From Sinotaia quadrata (taxonomy: Eukaryota; Mollusca; Gastropoda; Architaenioglossa; Viviparidae): DNA of 64,000 nt. Under the pieces are notes generated by a model. It was not told where the DNA came from. It did no database searches and saw nothing but the letters and a program-made list of their open reading frames with translations. Of this stretch, positions 1 to 55,815 are shown piece after piece. Numbering within the stretch: position 1 is the stretch's first letter; every line of letters starts with the position of its first letter. The DNA is taken from the NCBI GenBank assembly GCA_028829895.1, contig CM054178.1:67942835-68006834 (forward strand), given 5' to 3'. The position numbers and the translations under genes were made by a program.

Positions 1-759
1 TCTAAAACACAAAGCAATGTATTTCAGTCTAAGTAAATTAATATTTCAGATCATCTATCTTTTCCTAGCAGTGGCCCAATTCATATCAAATATCCAAAGG
101 ACTAAAACATTTCTTTTTATCATTTTACTGTTTTTCTAGCAACAGACCAACACCTTCCCTATTAAATTTTTAAAAAATAAAAACTGCCAGTTTGAAGTGA
201 GCTACTATTTAAGTCAACTGCTTTCTGTCAGAGGGAATACAGATCTAAGATTTGTATTAACGCTACAGAAATTCAGCAAACTAGTAAAACTAACTTTTAA
301 AGCCTATATTAATATAATTACTCAAACAGAGTATAATGTTTTCTGAATAATAATATATCAACCAACACAACTCAACAACTTTTATAATTTCAATTTATAA
401 TAAATTACATTTATTTATTTAAATAAGTACATATAATTAAAATATTTTAATGTTTACAAAATTAATTATAAATAAATTAGAGGAATATTTTTTTAATTCT
501 AAAAGGAATATAGATTAATATATCATTAACTTACCAAAACAATCAAATTTAAAATACCATCTGTATGAAAATGGTTGCCACCATTATTTTTTAAAGAAAA
601 AAGTAATATATGAATTTTTCTAATTATAATTTTCACTAAATTAAAGTCAGTGGTTTCATTTGGAGTAATTTCTGTGAAATAATAGAGTAAGTACAAGGGA
701 ATCTACTTAAACGACTATTAAAAGACATTTAATTATCATTTCTTTTCTTGGAATGAAAG

Positions 760-1300
760 CAGAAATAGTATTAACAACAGAACTGGTGAGAGAAATTGTA
801 TTAACAACAGAACTGGTGAGAGAAATAGTATTAACAACAATACTGGTGAGAGAAATAGTATTAACAACAGTACTGGTGAGGGAAATAGTATTAACAACTG
901 GTGAGAGAAATTGTATTAACAGTACTGGTGAGAAAAATAGTATTAACAACAGAATTGGTGAGAGAAATAGTATTAACAACTGTACTGGTGAGAGAAATAG
1001 TATTAACAACAATACTGGTGAAATAAATTGTATTTTCAGGAGGGAAGATAGAATACTGTTACCACGAGGAGTGTAGCAGAAATAGTATTAACAAGAAGAT
1101 TGGTGAAAGAAGCAGAGAGTATTATCAGGAAAGATGGCAATAGCAGTATTAACATCAGGGAGAAATGACAATAGCAGGGAGATAGGGCAATAGCAGTATT
1201 AACATCAGGGAGATATGGCAATAGCAGTATTAACATTAGTGATGGCAATAGCACCAAGAGGGATGAAAGAAGTAGTATTAATGTCAGGAAGGATGGCTGA
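760..1300 (+). repeat. 30-bp minisatellite in a DRC1 intron
   Basis: About nine units with gtattaacaacag to 1030, then degenerate GCAGTATTAACATCAGG-type units to 1300. Confidence 0.92.
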
Positions 1301-1344
1301 AATGGTATGAACGCTTTTATTTCACAGAAATGGTCTGAGCACTT

Positions 1345-1825
1345 AGAGAGATGGTTGAAATAGTATGAACACCTTGAGAGATGGCTGAAATGGTATGAAT
1401 ATCTCGAGAGTTGGCTGAAATGTTATAAACACCTTGAGAGATGGCTGAATGGTATGAACACATAGAGAGATGGCTGAAATGGTATGAATATCTCGAGAGT
1501 TGGCTGAAATGTTATAAACACCTTGAGAGATGGCTGAATGGTATGAATACATAGAGAGATGGCTGAAATGGTATGAATACATAGAGAGATGGCTGAATGG
1601 TATGAATACATAGAGAGATGGCTGAAATGGTATGAATACATAGAGAGATGGCTGAAATGGTATGAATACACAGAGAGATGGCTGAAATGGTATGAATACA
1701 TAGAGAGATGGCTGAAATGGTGTGAATACACAGAGAGATGGCTGAAATGGTATGAATACACAGAGAGATGGCTGAAATGGTATGAATACATAGAGAGATG
1801 GCTGAAATGGTATGAATGCCAGGAT
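1345..1825 (+). repeat. 30-bp minisatellite in a DRC1 intron
   Basis: About 16 units with the core atggctgaaatggtatgaat. A higher-order block (about 1385-1500) is doubled at the left end. Confidence 0.95.
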
Positions 1826-2133
1826 GGAAGAAACACTACAGTGAACGACAAGGATGGCAATATTGAAGGCCACTGATTCCCTTGTATATCTTGTACCCCT
1901 TCACAAAGAGTGAAGCAAACCTAAATAAAATATAGAAATGAAATCACAGAACATGTTTTTCTAAATATCAAAGTTAAACAACTTCAGGTAGCACTGAGAC
2001 CGCAAAATGATGCAGAAATGTACATTAAGATAGTAATAAAATGTAGATTAAGATAGTAATGAAATGTACATTAAGATATGCTGTTTAGTTACAAAGTTGG
2101 ATAAGGAAAGTAAATAAGCCAGAAGTGGCATAC

Positions 2134-14375
<12,242 letters not shown>

Positions 14376-14607
14376 GTTGATACTTTCTGAATGTCGAGTT
14401 TTGTGAAGCGTATGGTGTTGCTATGCTGTGACCGCCATTGATCACGTGATGAGTTTCTTTCAAGTGTTAAACGTTTATAATTTTAAAAAAGTCTTTTACC
14501 ATAACCATTAAATTTGATTTATTTGCCATATAAATTGTGTTAACTTAAAAATAACATTTTTGGCAAAATAACATTTAAACGGAAGTGATGTCGATTAGTT
14601 CTTTTTG
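14376..14607. promoter_or_regulatory. Divergent DRC1/RPL11 promoter region
   Basis: Only 232 bp separate the two start codons, so the genes must share a bidirectional promoter. On the RPL11 side, a pyrimidine run CTTTTT (14601-14606) ends one base before the ATG and looks like a 5' terminal oligopyrimidine (TOP) start, which would give a leader of about 7 nt. An ETS/GABP-type ACGGAAGTGA lies at 14579-14588; such sites are common just upstream of ribosomal protein genes. On the DRC1 side there is a perfect 10-bp palindrome ATCACGTGAT (E-box core) at 14441-14450, and an imperfect RFX X-box-like GTTGCTATGCTGTGAC at 14417-14432. That motif has one good half-site, one mismatch and a 4-bp spacer. 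Motif function is inferred. Confidence 0.6.
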
Positions 14608-24631
<10,024 letters not shown>

Positions 24632-24701
24632 ACTGCTAAAGAAGAAAAGAATAAGTGAGCACGATCATCCATATAAGGACTTCTTTCACATTCTGTGTGT
24701 C

Positions 24702-24707
24702 AATAAA
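24702..24707 (+). terminator. RPL11 polyadenylation signal
   Basis: A canonical AATAAA lies 70 bases after the RPL11 stop codon. It is the first such hexamer downstream, so it probably sets the mRNA end shortly after. Confidence 0.6.
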
Positions 24708-24779
24708 ATGCATACAGATTCAAAGGAAATGGATATTGTTTCTATTCTGGCAGAGTAAATGTTGATGTGTATCTGTCAA

Positions 24780-25310
24780 ATTAACCACGCTTTTGGAGGG
24801 GGGAGGGGGCATATAACAACACTACTATGGATCCCCAATTGCACAAACAACGGGGAGCAAACGTGGAATGTCTCCAACACACCAACACATACATCAGAAT
24901 TACATGCACTAATCAAACAAATATACAAGACCCCACCCCACTTCATCCCTTGTTACTTAACCCACAATAGAGCAATTTATAGACTAAGGTACAACTACAC
25001 ACATCAAACCAAAATCATGCACTCAGTGTAGAACAGAACAATTGAACACTTTCTGTTACAATGTAACAATTATAAGGAAGGAAGAAAGAAAAATCATCAG
25101 TGAAACAACAAACATACTACACCTAACATTCACAATGCGATCACTACTGTAGCCAACAAAACATCAAAATCATACATAAAGCATCAATCACGCATCTCAT
25201 CTAAAACAGACAGTTGCAACTCAGTTGAAAATACTAATAGGGTCTCAAACTCATTGCAACTTTAATAAAAAAAAATTAAAAAAAGAAAAGAAAAACAACT
25301 AATTTTAGAC
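24780..25310 (+). mobile_element. 3' remnant of a non-LTR retrotransposon
   Basis: Translations shift frame but show a decayed RNase H-like ITTLLWIP segment (from about 24817). Next come RAIYRLRYNYTHQTK and CTQCRTEQLNTFCYN (25018 on), matching the C-terminal RLR and C-x2-C-x(n)-H/C tail of I/Ingi/Jockey-type elements. An A-rich stretch at 25265-25310 fits the 3' tail. The 5' part is absent, as in usual 5' truncation. Confidence 0.55.
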
Positions 25311-26080
25311 AATACGAATCACACAACAGACACAAAGACATCACTTCGCAATTACAAACACTCCATGAAAGAATACGAAAAGAAAAAAGAGCACCAAAAT
25401 ATAACACTTATAAAGTGCTAGATCCCTGCCTGGGTCAGTAGCAGACATTGTTCAACATATAGTGTTTATCCCGTTTCTAAAGGAGACTGATTACCTCACA
25501 CCTGTCCGTTTGACGCATCCGAATAGTCCATTTAAGGCTGGAATACATCTTCCAGAAATTTTGTTTGAGCCGTGGTCAGTTATTAAAAGTTTGACAGTCT
25601 TGTGATGTCAAAATTTAAAATTAACAGACCTGAACAGAGAAAAACTGTTGAATAGTAATGATTTAACAGTTACAAAGAAATATTTGCTATATAGGCTAAG
25701 TACATGAAAAAGCTACTATGATTAAGATTTAAACAAATCTAATATTAAAATTAAACACTTGGCAACTGATGCTGTTGCCTAGTATGTATGTGTGTAAAAG
25801 TTTAGAGATGTAATTTGTTTATATTATCATCCGGGGTTTTCAAGCTGTGCAGTTGAGTGGTAGGCAAACAAGCGTCTACCTTGAACTGGCAGATAGCAGA
25901 ATGTGTAGTGAATCTCTGCTAGATTCCAGCATAATTTATACAGATGTCCGATGAAAATTACTTGTTGATTAGAAACATACATTAGAACTCGATGGTAATA
26001 AAATAACTTCCAGATCAATACGGAATATCTGCTTTGAAATCAATGCACTATTTTTTAAATGTAATTTTAACAAAGCTTTA
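25311..26080. other. Intergenic, no recognised feature
   Basis: Nothing identifiable between the retroelement tail and the 45-bp array. Confidence 0.6.
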
Positions 26081-26760
26081 AAGTGTCGTATGGTTTCAAT
26101 TTTGTCTGTGATTGGGCGTAGTATTAAGTGTCGTACTGTTTCATTTTAGTTTGTAATTGGGCGTAGTATTAAGTGTCGTACTGTTTCATTTTAGTTTGTA
26201 ATTGGGCGTAGTATTAAGTGTCGTACTGTTTCATTTTAGTTTGTAATTGGGCGTAGTATTAAGTGTCGTACTGTTTCATTTTAGTTTGTAATTGGGCGTA
26301 GTATTAAGTGTCGTACTGTTTCATTTTAGTTTGTAATTGGGCGTAGTATTAAGTGTCGTACTGTTTCATTTTAGTTTGTAATTGGGCGTAGTATTAAGTG
26401 TCGTACTGTTTCATTTTAGTTTGTAATTGGGCGTAGTATTAAGTGTCGTACTGTTTCATTTTAGTCTGTAATTGGGCGTAGTATTCTGTCGTACAGTGTC
26501 ATGTTTGTCTTTAATTGGGCGTAATATTAAGTATCGCACTGCCATTTTTGTTTGTAATTGAGTGTAATATTAAGTGTCGTAATGTTTCATTTTAGTCTGT
26601 AATTGGGTGAAGTACTAAGTGTCGCACCGTCATTTTGTTTGTAATTTGTCATAGTGTTGTATCGTACTGTTTTATCATCTTTGTTTTAAGTGTGGTACTC
26701 TGTCATTTTTGTCTGAAACTGGGCGTAGTATTAAGTGTCGTAGTACGTCACTTTTCCCCC
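26081..26760 (+). repeat. 45-bp minisatellite downstream of RPL11
   Basis: Tandem units of 45 bp with the core aattgggcgtagtatt. Units from 26126 to about 26480 are nearly identical; the flanking units have diverged. There are about 15 copies in all. Central homogeneity with decayed edges suggests recent expansion in the middle. Confidence 0.95.
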
Positions 26761-27029
26761 CAATTTCGAACAAGTTTTGGTGAGATTGTGTTATGAATAA
26801 AGAGTGTTTGGTTTAGTTCTAGCCTGTTTCCTATGGTACTTTGTTGTCAAGATTTTGTTGCAGAGTGTTTGGGGGCACTGGGCAAACAGGGAAATACACA
26901 CAAAACACCTTGAAACTAACGTTACTTTGTTAAATATACAATAGGGACATTACATTTTTCACAAAAAGCAAAGTGACAAAGACGCAGAATAGATAAATAC
27001 TTCCTACCAGCAAGGGACCCCAAAACGCC

Positions 27030-27230
27030 AGTAAGATGCATTAAACATAACGAGCAGACAAAACACACTCAAGGACCTATAAGATGCATTAACTTAACGA
27101 GCAGACAAAACACCCTCAAGGACCTGTAAGATGCATTAAACTTAACGAGCACACCAAAACACCCTCAAGGACCTGTAAGATGCATTAACTTAACGAGCAG
27201 ACAAAACACCCTCAAGGACCATACGTACCA
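27030..27230 (+). repeat. 48-bp minisatellite, about 4 copies
   Basis: Tandem units of 47-48 bp with the core ctcaaggacctgtaagatgc. Copies differ by a few bases. Confidence 0.9.
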
Positions 27231-28534
27231 GCAGAAAATCGAAAACATGAAACCAAATTAGACTTCATTTGAACACGTACACCCAAAGTGTCAAACATAC
27301 AGATTGCTGAGCAACACCTACACACTCCAACCCCTCTACCTCTATGATCGCCCGCAAGGACGTAAGTACGCTCAATCTTTCTTTTTAAAAAAGTAATTAA
27401 CAAATGGTCTGAATCAATGCGATTATCTGTGGTGCTCATTCATAATCACACTTCTACCTCAATAATACGAAACGTATAATTCTTACCAGAAAGCATAGTT
27501 CTACTTTTTACCGAATATTATGAATACGTGTTTTTGACAATTTTTTAATTATAATTTGTGGACTTTATTTATTGAATTAAAATCTTAACGTCTCCTTTCT
27601 ATGAAATTAATACTTACGATTATCGTTTTACACGTTAACAGTTTGAGTTTGCGTGCATTGCTTTCCGTTATTTAAAGAAATTTGTTCAAGCTGATTTCCA
27701 ATGTTTGTAATTATAATTGATTGTTATATGATAATATGTTTATTTGAAATAAATATTATTTGGTATGTTTTTAAAATTATTAACATTTTCACAGCTGCCA
27801 TCGATAGAAACTTCGATTATAAGATTTAAATTATACTGGTAGAGAAGACCAAATGAACAAAATAAGCTGTTTAAAACATATTAAAGTTTGTAAAATTGTA
27901 CTAATTGTTTGTTTTGTGAATATGTTTATTAATTAATTCTTAACAATATGCTTTTAAAGAATTGTTTTATAATTTGATATAGTATGATAATTTTAGCATG
28001 GCAACTTGAGGCAATATTGTGTGGCAATAGGGTAAATGTGTAAATGTCAATAGTTTATTCTCCACAAATTAAATCTAATAAAATAGTAAGGCAATCAGAA
28101 TTTCTCTGTTTTGGATTCACACTTTTCACTAATTTTAATAATAAGTGATTTCAATAAGTCAACATGATCATCCCATGCTGTGCTTAGTACATTAATCATA
28201 ATGACAAAATATGACAAGCGAGTACAGTAAGTCAGTATGATTGTCCTTTATTCAACAGTCTACACTTTAAGTTTACATAGTTGCTCAGAATCATAAACCA
28301 AGATTTGCATAAGGTTTAAGCAATACTTTCAATGCTCTTCTTTTGTTTTGTAATGTTTTCAGATAACAACAAGAAGTCTTGTATAGTAGATTGTGGACCA
28401 CCACAAAAACAAATGTAGATAAACAAGTGAAAACACTTAAAGTCAGTTTAATAACTGGCCTCATCAACCAAAATCCTTTCAATTATAAATTTATATCCTT
28501 TCTTGTTTTTTAAAAAAAAAAATCCATGTTGAGG
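27231..28534. other. Intergenic, no recognised feature
   Basis: AT-rich DNA. A 63-codon frame at 28291-28482 (minus) has no recognised similarity; it might belong to the neighbouring Harbinger element, but nothing shows that. Confidence 0.5.
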
Positions 28535-30600
28535 TTATAAAAGTAAATTTGCAATATCCATCCTTTTAGTTACATCAGTTTGTATATCTTGGCCATCAGT
28601 GATTTCCTGCTGAGTAGTCTGCTCACCTATTTCAATGTCTTCCTCATGTACACCTGATTTTTCAATTATAAAGTTATGAAGAACACAGGCTGCTATATAT
28701 AACAGATGGAATATCATTAATCTGTAACATCTCAAGATAATTTAATCCGCAGAATTTTCCTTTTAAAAGCCCAATTGATCGTTCCACTTCAACTCTGGTT
28801 GATGAATGTTTTTTTGTTATGTTTTCTCAAATGATGTGAGATGACCATTGTCTCTAAAGGGAACCAACATATAATTTGTTAGTTGGTAAGCAGAATCACC
28901 AATTAGGTGATATTTTGATGGAAATGTGCTATCTTCAAGCTTCTTCATCAATGGGCTGTTTTTAAATACTCTGCAATCATACACTGATCCTGGCCAACCC
29001 GTTTTAAATACTCTGCAATCATGCACTGATCCTGGCCAAACTGAGTTTTTTGTTGCAGACAACTTGCAGTTGCATACTGGGGTAGCCATTACAGTTAATG
29101 TATGCATTTCTATGTTTCTTGGGACCTGGAATTTCAATATGTGTCCCATCTATGGCACCTACCACACCTGGAAAACCGCATCTTTCTGAGAAATCAGAAA
29201 TTTTCTGCAACTCACCAATTTCTGGCCATTTAATACAATCTCCTCTTTGACTCACAAGTGAATTGCACACAGACAATATAACATAATGCAGGGTACCTTT
29301 GCTCATATTAAATCTGTCTGCAACACTTCTGAAGGATTCCTTATTTCCCAGATGCCAATGAGTAGCAAGAATCTTCTTCTCCATTGGAATTCTTTTCTCT
29401 TTTGTCAATGGTCTGGAAAGCCAAACACAGTTTCCTGTTTTTGATAGAAATTAGTATTGTGTACATTAACAAGTATTTATATATATATATATATAAATAA
29501 TAGTTTATACAAATAAGAATTAATTTTATAATTTGATTTAAAGAATAATTCAAGAATTCTACAGTACACAGCAGTTTATAAACATATAAACTACACTGAA
29601 TACATATAATCAAAATACTACTTTAAAAAAAAATATAACTTTTGCTAAGTTTTTGTTAATTATTACACCTTTCACTAAGTTTAGAACTTTAGAGTAATAA
29701 CTTATTATTACACACTAATGTCATATTAATAAAGTACAGATCTATTTCAAACTGTGTAGTCAACAGATGTATAATATATAAAATATTCATTAATAATTCT
29801 AGTTGAAATGTTTCAATAATAATTAACTAACACAATTAGTATAATAATAGACTAAGTATTATATTTATGTTAATTATTATAACTTTAGCTAAGATTTTGT
29901 TTAATATTATAATATTTGCTAAGTTTAGAACTTTAGACTAACAATAACTTCTATTGCACACTAAGGTCATATTTAACATAGTACAGATCTATGTGAAATT
30001 TATTTTTAAAAAAATAATACGTGATCAGTAGATGCATATAGTATATCACATGCTTAGCCTATATTAGTATATATAGTGTATTAATCATTAATTAGTCATT
30101 AATAATAAATAAATCTATTTGAAATTTGTTTTAAAACCATTAATTAGTACAACACTAATATTAGTACTCGTATTACTAGGTTGAAAAGAAAATTATCTTA
30201 ATCTAATCACAAACAATGATGGCAAATGTATTATTGGTGCATTGCCTGTACTGTACATATTACTACAAATATTTTTAATATATATAAAACCACACAGACT
30301 GAATATTATTTTAAATAATTATGAACTAATATGTAAACATGCATACGATATAAAACTGTAAATTATCTTACCTCAAACGTGTCCCTGTACATTGGAAAAT
30401 GTGCCTTAAAATCCTTGTCAGAATACGTTGGTATGATACTTTCACTTGATAATAGTTCGTGATTCGAACTGAGGGCTGCAATGTTAGCTTCAATGTTCGA
30501 TGCAACAATACGCGCACATTTTTCACCAGTATCATTAATGAAATTTATATCTTCGGTCAGCTCATCAACAATTACAGAAACGAAACTTGACTCTTGTCCT
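28535..30600 (-). pseudogene. PIF/Harbinger (HARBI1-like) transposase, broken
   Basis: An upstream exon (about 30600-30372) encodes SDKDFKAHFPMYRDTFE, the usual Harbinger N-terminal block, followed by a GT donor. After the acceptor at 29435, the frame from 29434 gives SFRSVADRFNMSKGTLHY (helix-turn-helix), then GVVGAIDGTHIEIPGPK with the first catalytic Asp. Later come LIGDSAYQL (second Asp) and TRVEVERSIGLLKGKF (Glu), then LLYIAACVLHNFI. These parts lie in different frames: shifts occur near 29035, near 28815 and near 28690. A 42-bp in-frame tandem duplication (28961-29044) doubles GWPGSVHDCRVFK. The gene cannot make a full transposase. I could not define the element's TIRs. Confidence 0.85.
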
Positions 30601-30660
30601 CACACTGAACTGGTAAGAGCACAACCCCATAATAATAGTTGTGAAAGACTCCCGCCTGCA

Positions 30661-31067
30661 TAAAATACTGCAAAACCCATTCGTCAAAACAGATACAATC
30701 ACAACGAGACACCCAAATAAAAAAAGCACTACATATTTGGTTCCCAGTCAATGAAACAGTGGACTATATAATTATAATATGCATTACTAAACATTATATA
30801 TTATATCACATCAATCAAAAACATAACAAAGACAGAATGATAAAGTTTTGCTAGCAGATGTCAACGACGCTGACAGTTGTTTCAGTAAATTATTTCTGGA
30901 AACAGGATTTGTCTCATCAGTATTTCTTTTAGTACTTATCTGAGGTCGCACAATAACAGTCATATATATATATGTATCTACATTCTTTTTGATTTAATCT
31001 GATAAGAAGTTAGTATTTTGGGCGAATGAGCCGATCCCCTACATTTATCCAGAGGGTGACTGCAATA
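30661..31067. other. SIAE upstream region
   Basis: The 400 bases before the SIAE start hold a short TA run at about 30963. I see no clear promoter motif. Confidence 0.5.
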
Positions 31068-52717
<21,650 letters not shown>

Positions 52718-53125
52718 ACTGAAACTCTGAAATTGTACATTCCACACTTTCTCTTCTTTCCTCTCAGAACTAGTCTTGACTTCAGTCCTGGGACCTGCAG
52801 ACTATTTCTCCAACCCCAGCTATCTCTTTTGAGCCTTTATCTGTAATACTGAAATGAATTACGACTTATGCATTTAAGGTGCGAAAGCTATTTCCCCATT
52901 CTCCCTACCCGCCATATGAAACATTTGATATAATTTACATTTTAAGATAAGTACTTCGATGGCTGTCCTGATATAAGTCTGATGTTAATGGAATAAGTAA
53001 AACCTTTACTGTCAATAAAATAAATAAAACCTCCACTGTATTTCAGAATGGCATGATATTTTGAAAAAATGCTCCTAAAGACTAAAGCACAATAATTTTT
53101 AATAGACAAATTTCTTTTCTCAGAG

Positions 53126-53163
<38 letters not shown>

Positions 53164-53958
53164 TGCATCAATGCATTTAAATAAGAGAATTAATGAGACA
53201 TTCGTAGGGTAATAAAAATAGTGCTTTTTGTGTATAAATATTTAAAACTAATAATTCACTGATTTTCACTAAAACAGGATATGAATTATTACCCTTATTT
53301 TTCTGACTCCACAGTCCTTGTAGTTATAGATATAGTTTATTTTGTGGAAAGATGTGAAATGTTACCCTTGTTTTTCAGTTGTTACAGTCTTGTAGATTAC
53401 TTATAGATATGTGTTTAGTATGAGTTTGTGGACATAATGAGGCACACGATGAAAGGCCCATAATTATGAACGAAGGCCTTGACAGCCTTTGCCCGTGAAT
53501 ATTTTCAATCAACTTCTACTGGCGAACGATTGGGCAGATCTTTCTATAGTCTATTTTGCTATAGGTATTTTAAACAGCAACAGGTGCCCCTTTAATTATG
53601 ACAATTATATTATCTTTAACCTATAATATATTGCACTCTCAAATGCAGGGATGGATCGAAGGAGTTGCCCCCCCCCCCTGGACCATTCCTCCTCCCAGCG
53701 TTAACTTTAGTATTATAGTAAATACCAAGGATTGGCACTGACCTGGCATATATCCAACTAGTAGTGGACCCCTATGTTCAAAGGCCCTTAATGTCCAATC
53801 TTCCTGTTTATTATATTCGGCTCCCACTACTGCTGAGGCCTTTTATTCCAATTATTACACAGGAATCATGGATGTTAACATAAGAAATAGAATTTATTTA
53901 GCAATATAAATTTATTTACACCCTACATGACATAATTTGGCATTTGATCAGATACAAA
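52718..53958. other. SIAE 3' region and intergenic DNA
   Basis: Holds the SIAE polyadenylation signals, a (GA)n run at 53126-53163 and a C13 run near 53669. No gene is seen. Confidence 0.6.
53014..53019 (+). terminator. SIAE polyadenylation signal
   Basis: AATAAA about 300 bases after the SIAE stop, followed by a second copy at about 53023. An mRNA end here is inferred from the hexamer alone. Confidence 0.5.
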
Positions 53959-54165
53959 TAAGGACATACATCACACAAAAAACAAACACACATATACACA
54001 TTCAATACAGCCCTAGAACATAAAGTAAGGACATACATCACTCAAAAAAACAAACACACATATACACATTCAATACAGCCCAAGTCCTAGAACATAAAGT
54101 AAGGACATACATCACACAAAAAACAAACACATATACACATTCAATACAGCCCAAGTCCTAGAAGG
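53959..54165 (+). repeat. Minisatellite of about 70 bp, 3 copies
   Basis: Three units with the core aaggacatacatcac and an A/C-rich interior. Confidence 0.9.
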
Positions 54166-54994
54166 ACTTATTGACTGTCAATAGTTGGAAGCTTCTCACA
54201 GCTCAATGTTCATTCAGTCTTCATAAAATGCCCCTGAAATGTTCACTGTCAACCAACATGTAATGTCTATGACCATATTGACATCATAGAGAACAGAATG
54301 ATGGATAGCTTTTCTCATAAACATAACCTGAATAGTGCTTTTCTCCCTCTATTTTCTCGCCTGTGGTGAGTGATGTCAAAGATAGAGTATTACACGTCTG
54401 ACAACTTGCTCGAGGTAGAGAGTCAACGGTGCTTGTCATCAAATCAAATGTTGAACAAGGAGATATAAGCCAGCTGGATTTTGATAAAAGTGTTGTGGTG
54501 GAGTAAATTTACCTATTCCTAATTCTAGACTTAATTGTTATATAAATTGTTACATTATCAAAAGTAACCGACCCTGGGCACTCCTTATGACATATTTTTG
54601 TAAGTGTCAGAGTTGAAGTAAACAACTCGTGTTGAGAATATGCTAAAAAAAAAAAAATTGCCGATGCAATCCAAACAGATTCCATCTGGATGAGTAGTTC
54701 TCAATTGTTCATATCAAATTCATCCACTGGGGATAGACCAGAAATTTCTGTGTTGAAGATATACTCACTTTAAATTTGAACATAACTCGAGTCCGGTCAT
54801 ATAAAGGTGATCGTTAGCTTAAGAGCAGAGCAAGCCTTTTTGGTTGTCACTTCACGCTACAGTGACTACTTTACTCTAATTGAATATGTTGGTATGTGCA
54901 TGCAGCGTTGTTGTCAACTTATTAGTAAATCGTGCTGCTGTAAGTTGATTCTCATTAATTCCGTTCAAGAACTATACAGTGCTCAAAGAGAGTC

Positions 54995-55475
54995 AGTGAC
55001 ATCAGTCCACTAAAGTGATCGAGGAGAGTCAACGACATCAGTCCACTAAAGTGATCAAGGACAGTCAATAATAATCACTCCACTAAAGTGATCAAGGAGA
55101 GTCAATGATAATCACTCCAATAAAGTGATCAATTACAGTCAATGACATTATTGTAGTGACCAAAGACATCAGTTGAAGACATCACTAAATGATCAAGAAC
55201 ACAATGACACCACTCCACTAAATTGATCAAGGACAATAAATGACATCACTCCACTAAAGTGATCAAGGAGAGTCAACGACATCACTCCACTAAAGTGATC
55301 AAGGAGAGTCAATGATAATCCCCCCCCCCCACTAAAGTGATTATGAACACAATGACGCCAGTCTACTTAAGTGACAAGAACACAATGACATTGCTCCACT
55401 AAAGTGATCAAGGTGAATCAATGACATTAAAGAGATCAAGAACACAATGACACCACTTCACTAAAGTGATTACTG
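54995..55475 (+). repeat. Minisatellite of about 37 bp upstream of ECHDC3
   Basis: About 12 variable units with the core ccactaaagtgatcaagga. It ends 340 bases before the ECHDC3 start and contains a C-run at 55320-55330. Confidence 0.9.
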
Positions 55476-55815
55476 TCAACCATGGCATCTCTCCTAACAC
55501 CCTCAGCCGCCCTTCGTCGAATGGGGGGGGGGGGGGAAGGCTTCCAAATTCGTTGATATCGCGATTGCCCACCATATTTCGGAAAAGGGTAGGCCTACTT
55601 GCTTCTGGTTCTTTTACTTGGGTATTGTTGGGAATAACTTCGTATCTCCTCACTTAAGTGTTCTTTTCACTGGCTATATTGCCACAAAGTTCTTAATAAC
55701 AACCCAAAATTAATAATAATATAATAATATAACCTTAACAACAACAAACAACAATAATGTTGTATTGCCAGACCTTTGAACCAAGGTACGCTACTCTTAA
55801 TTACAAGGGTTGAGT

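Noticed and set aside
753..1876. Open frames of 95-176 codons on both strands.
   Set aside because: They are by-products of minisatellites whose unit lengths are multiples of three.
2085..2133. In-frame stop at 2085-2087 as the true DRC1 end.
   Set aside because: It would remove about 40% of the protein and similarity ends at PDL (about 2134), so an intron with a weak donor is more likely; not proven.
28291..28482. Possible Myb-like partner gene of the Harbinger element.
   Set aside because: The translation shows no recognisable helix-turn-helix pattern.
55482..55590. ATG with a mitochondrial-like peptide (MASLLTPSAALRR) before a G14 run, as a candidate ECHDC3 exon 1.
   Set aside because: Its frame stops soon after the G run unless a base is added. 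The ATG at 55816 gives a clean Arg-rich presequence and a phase-0 CAG/GT donor that joins exon 2.
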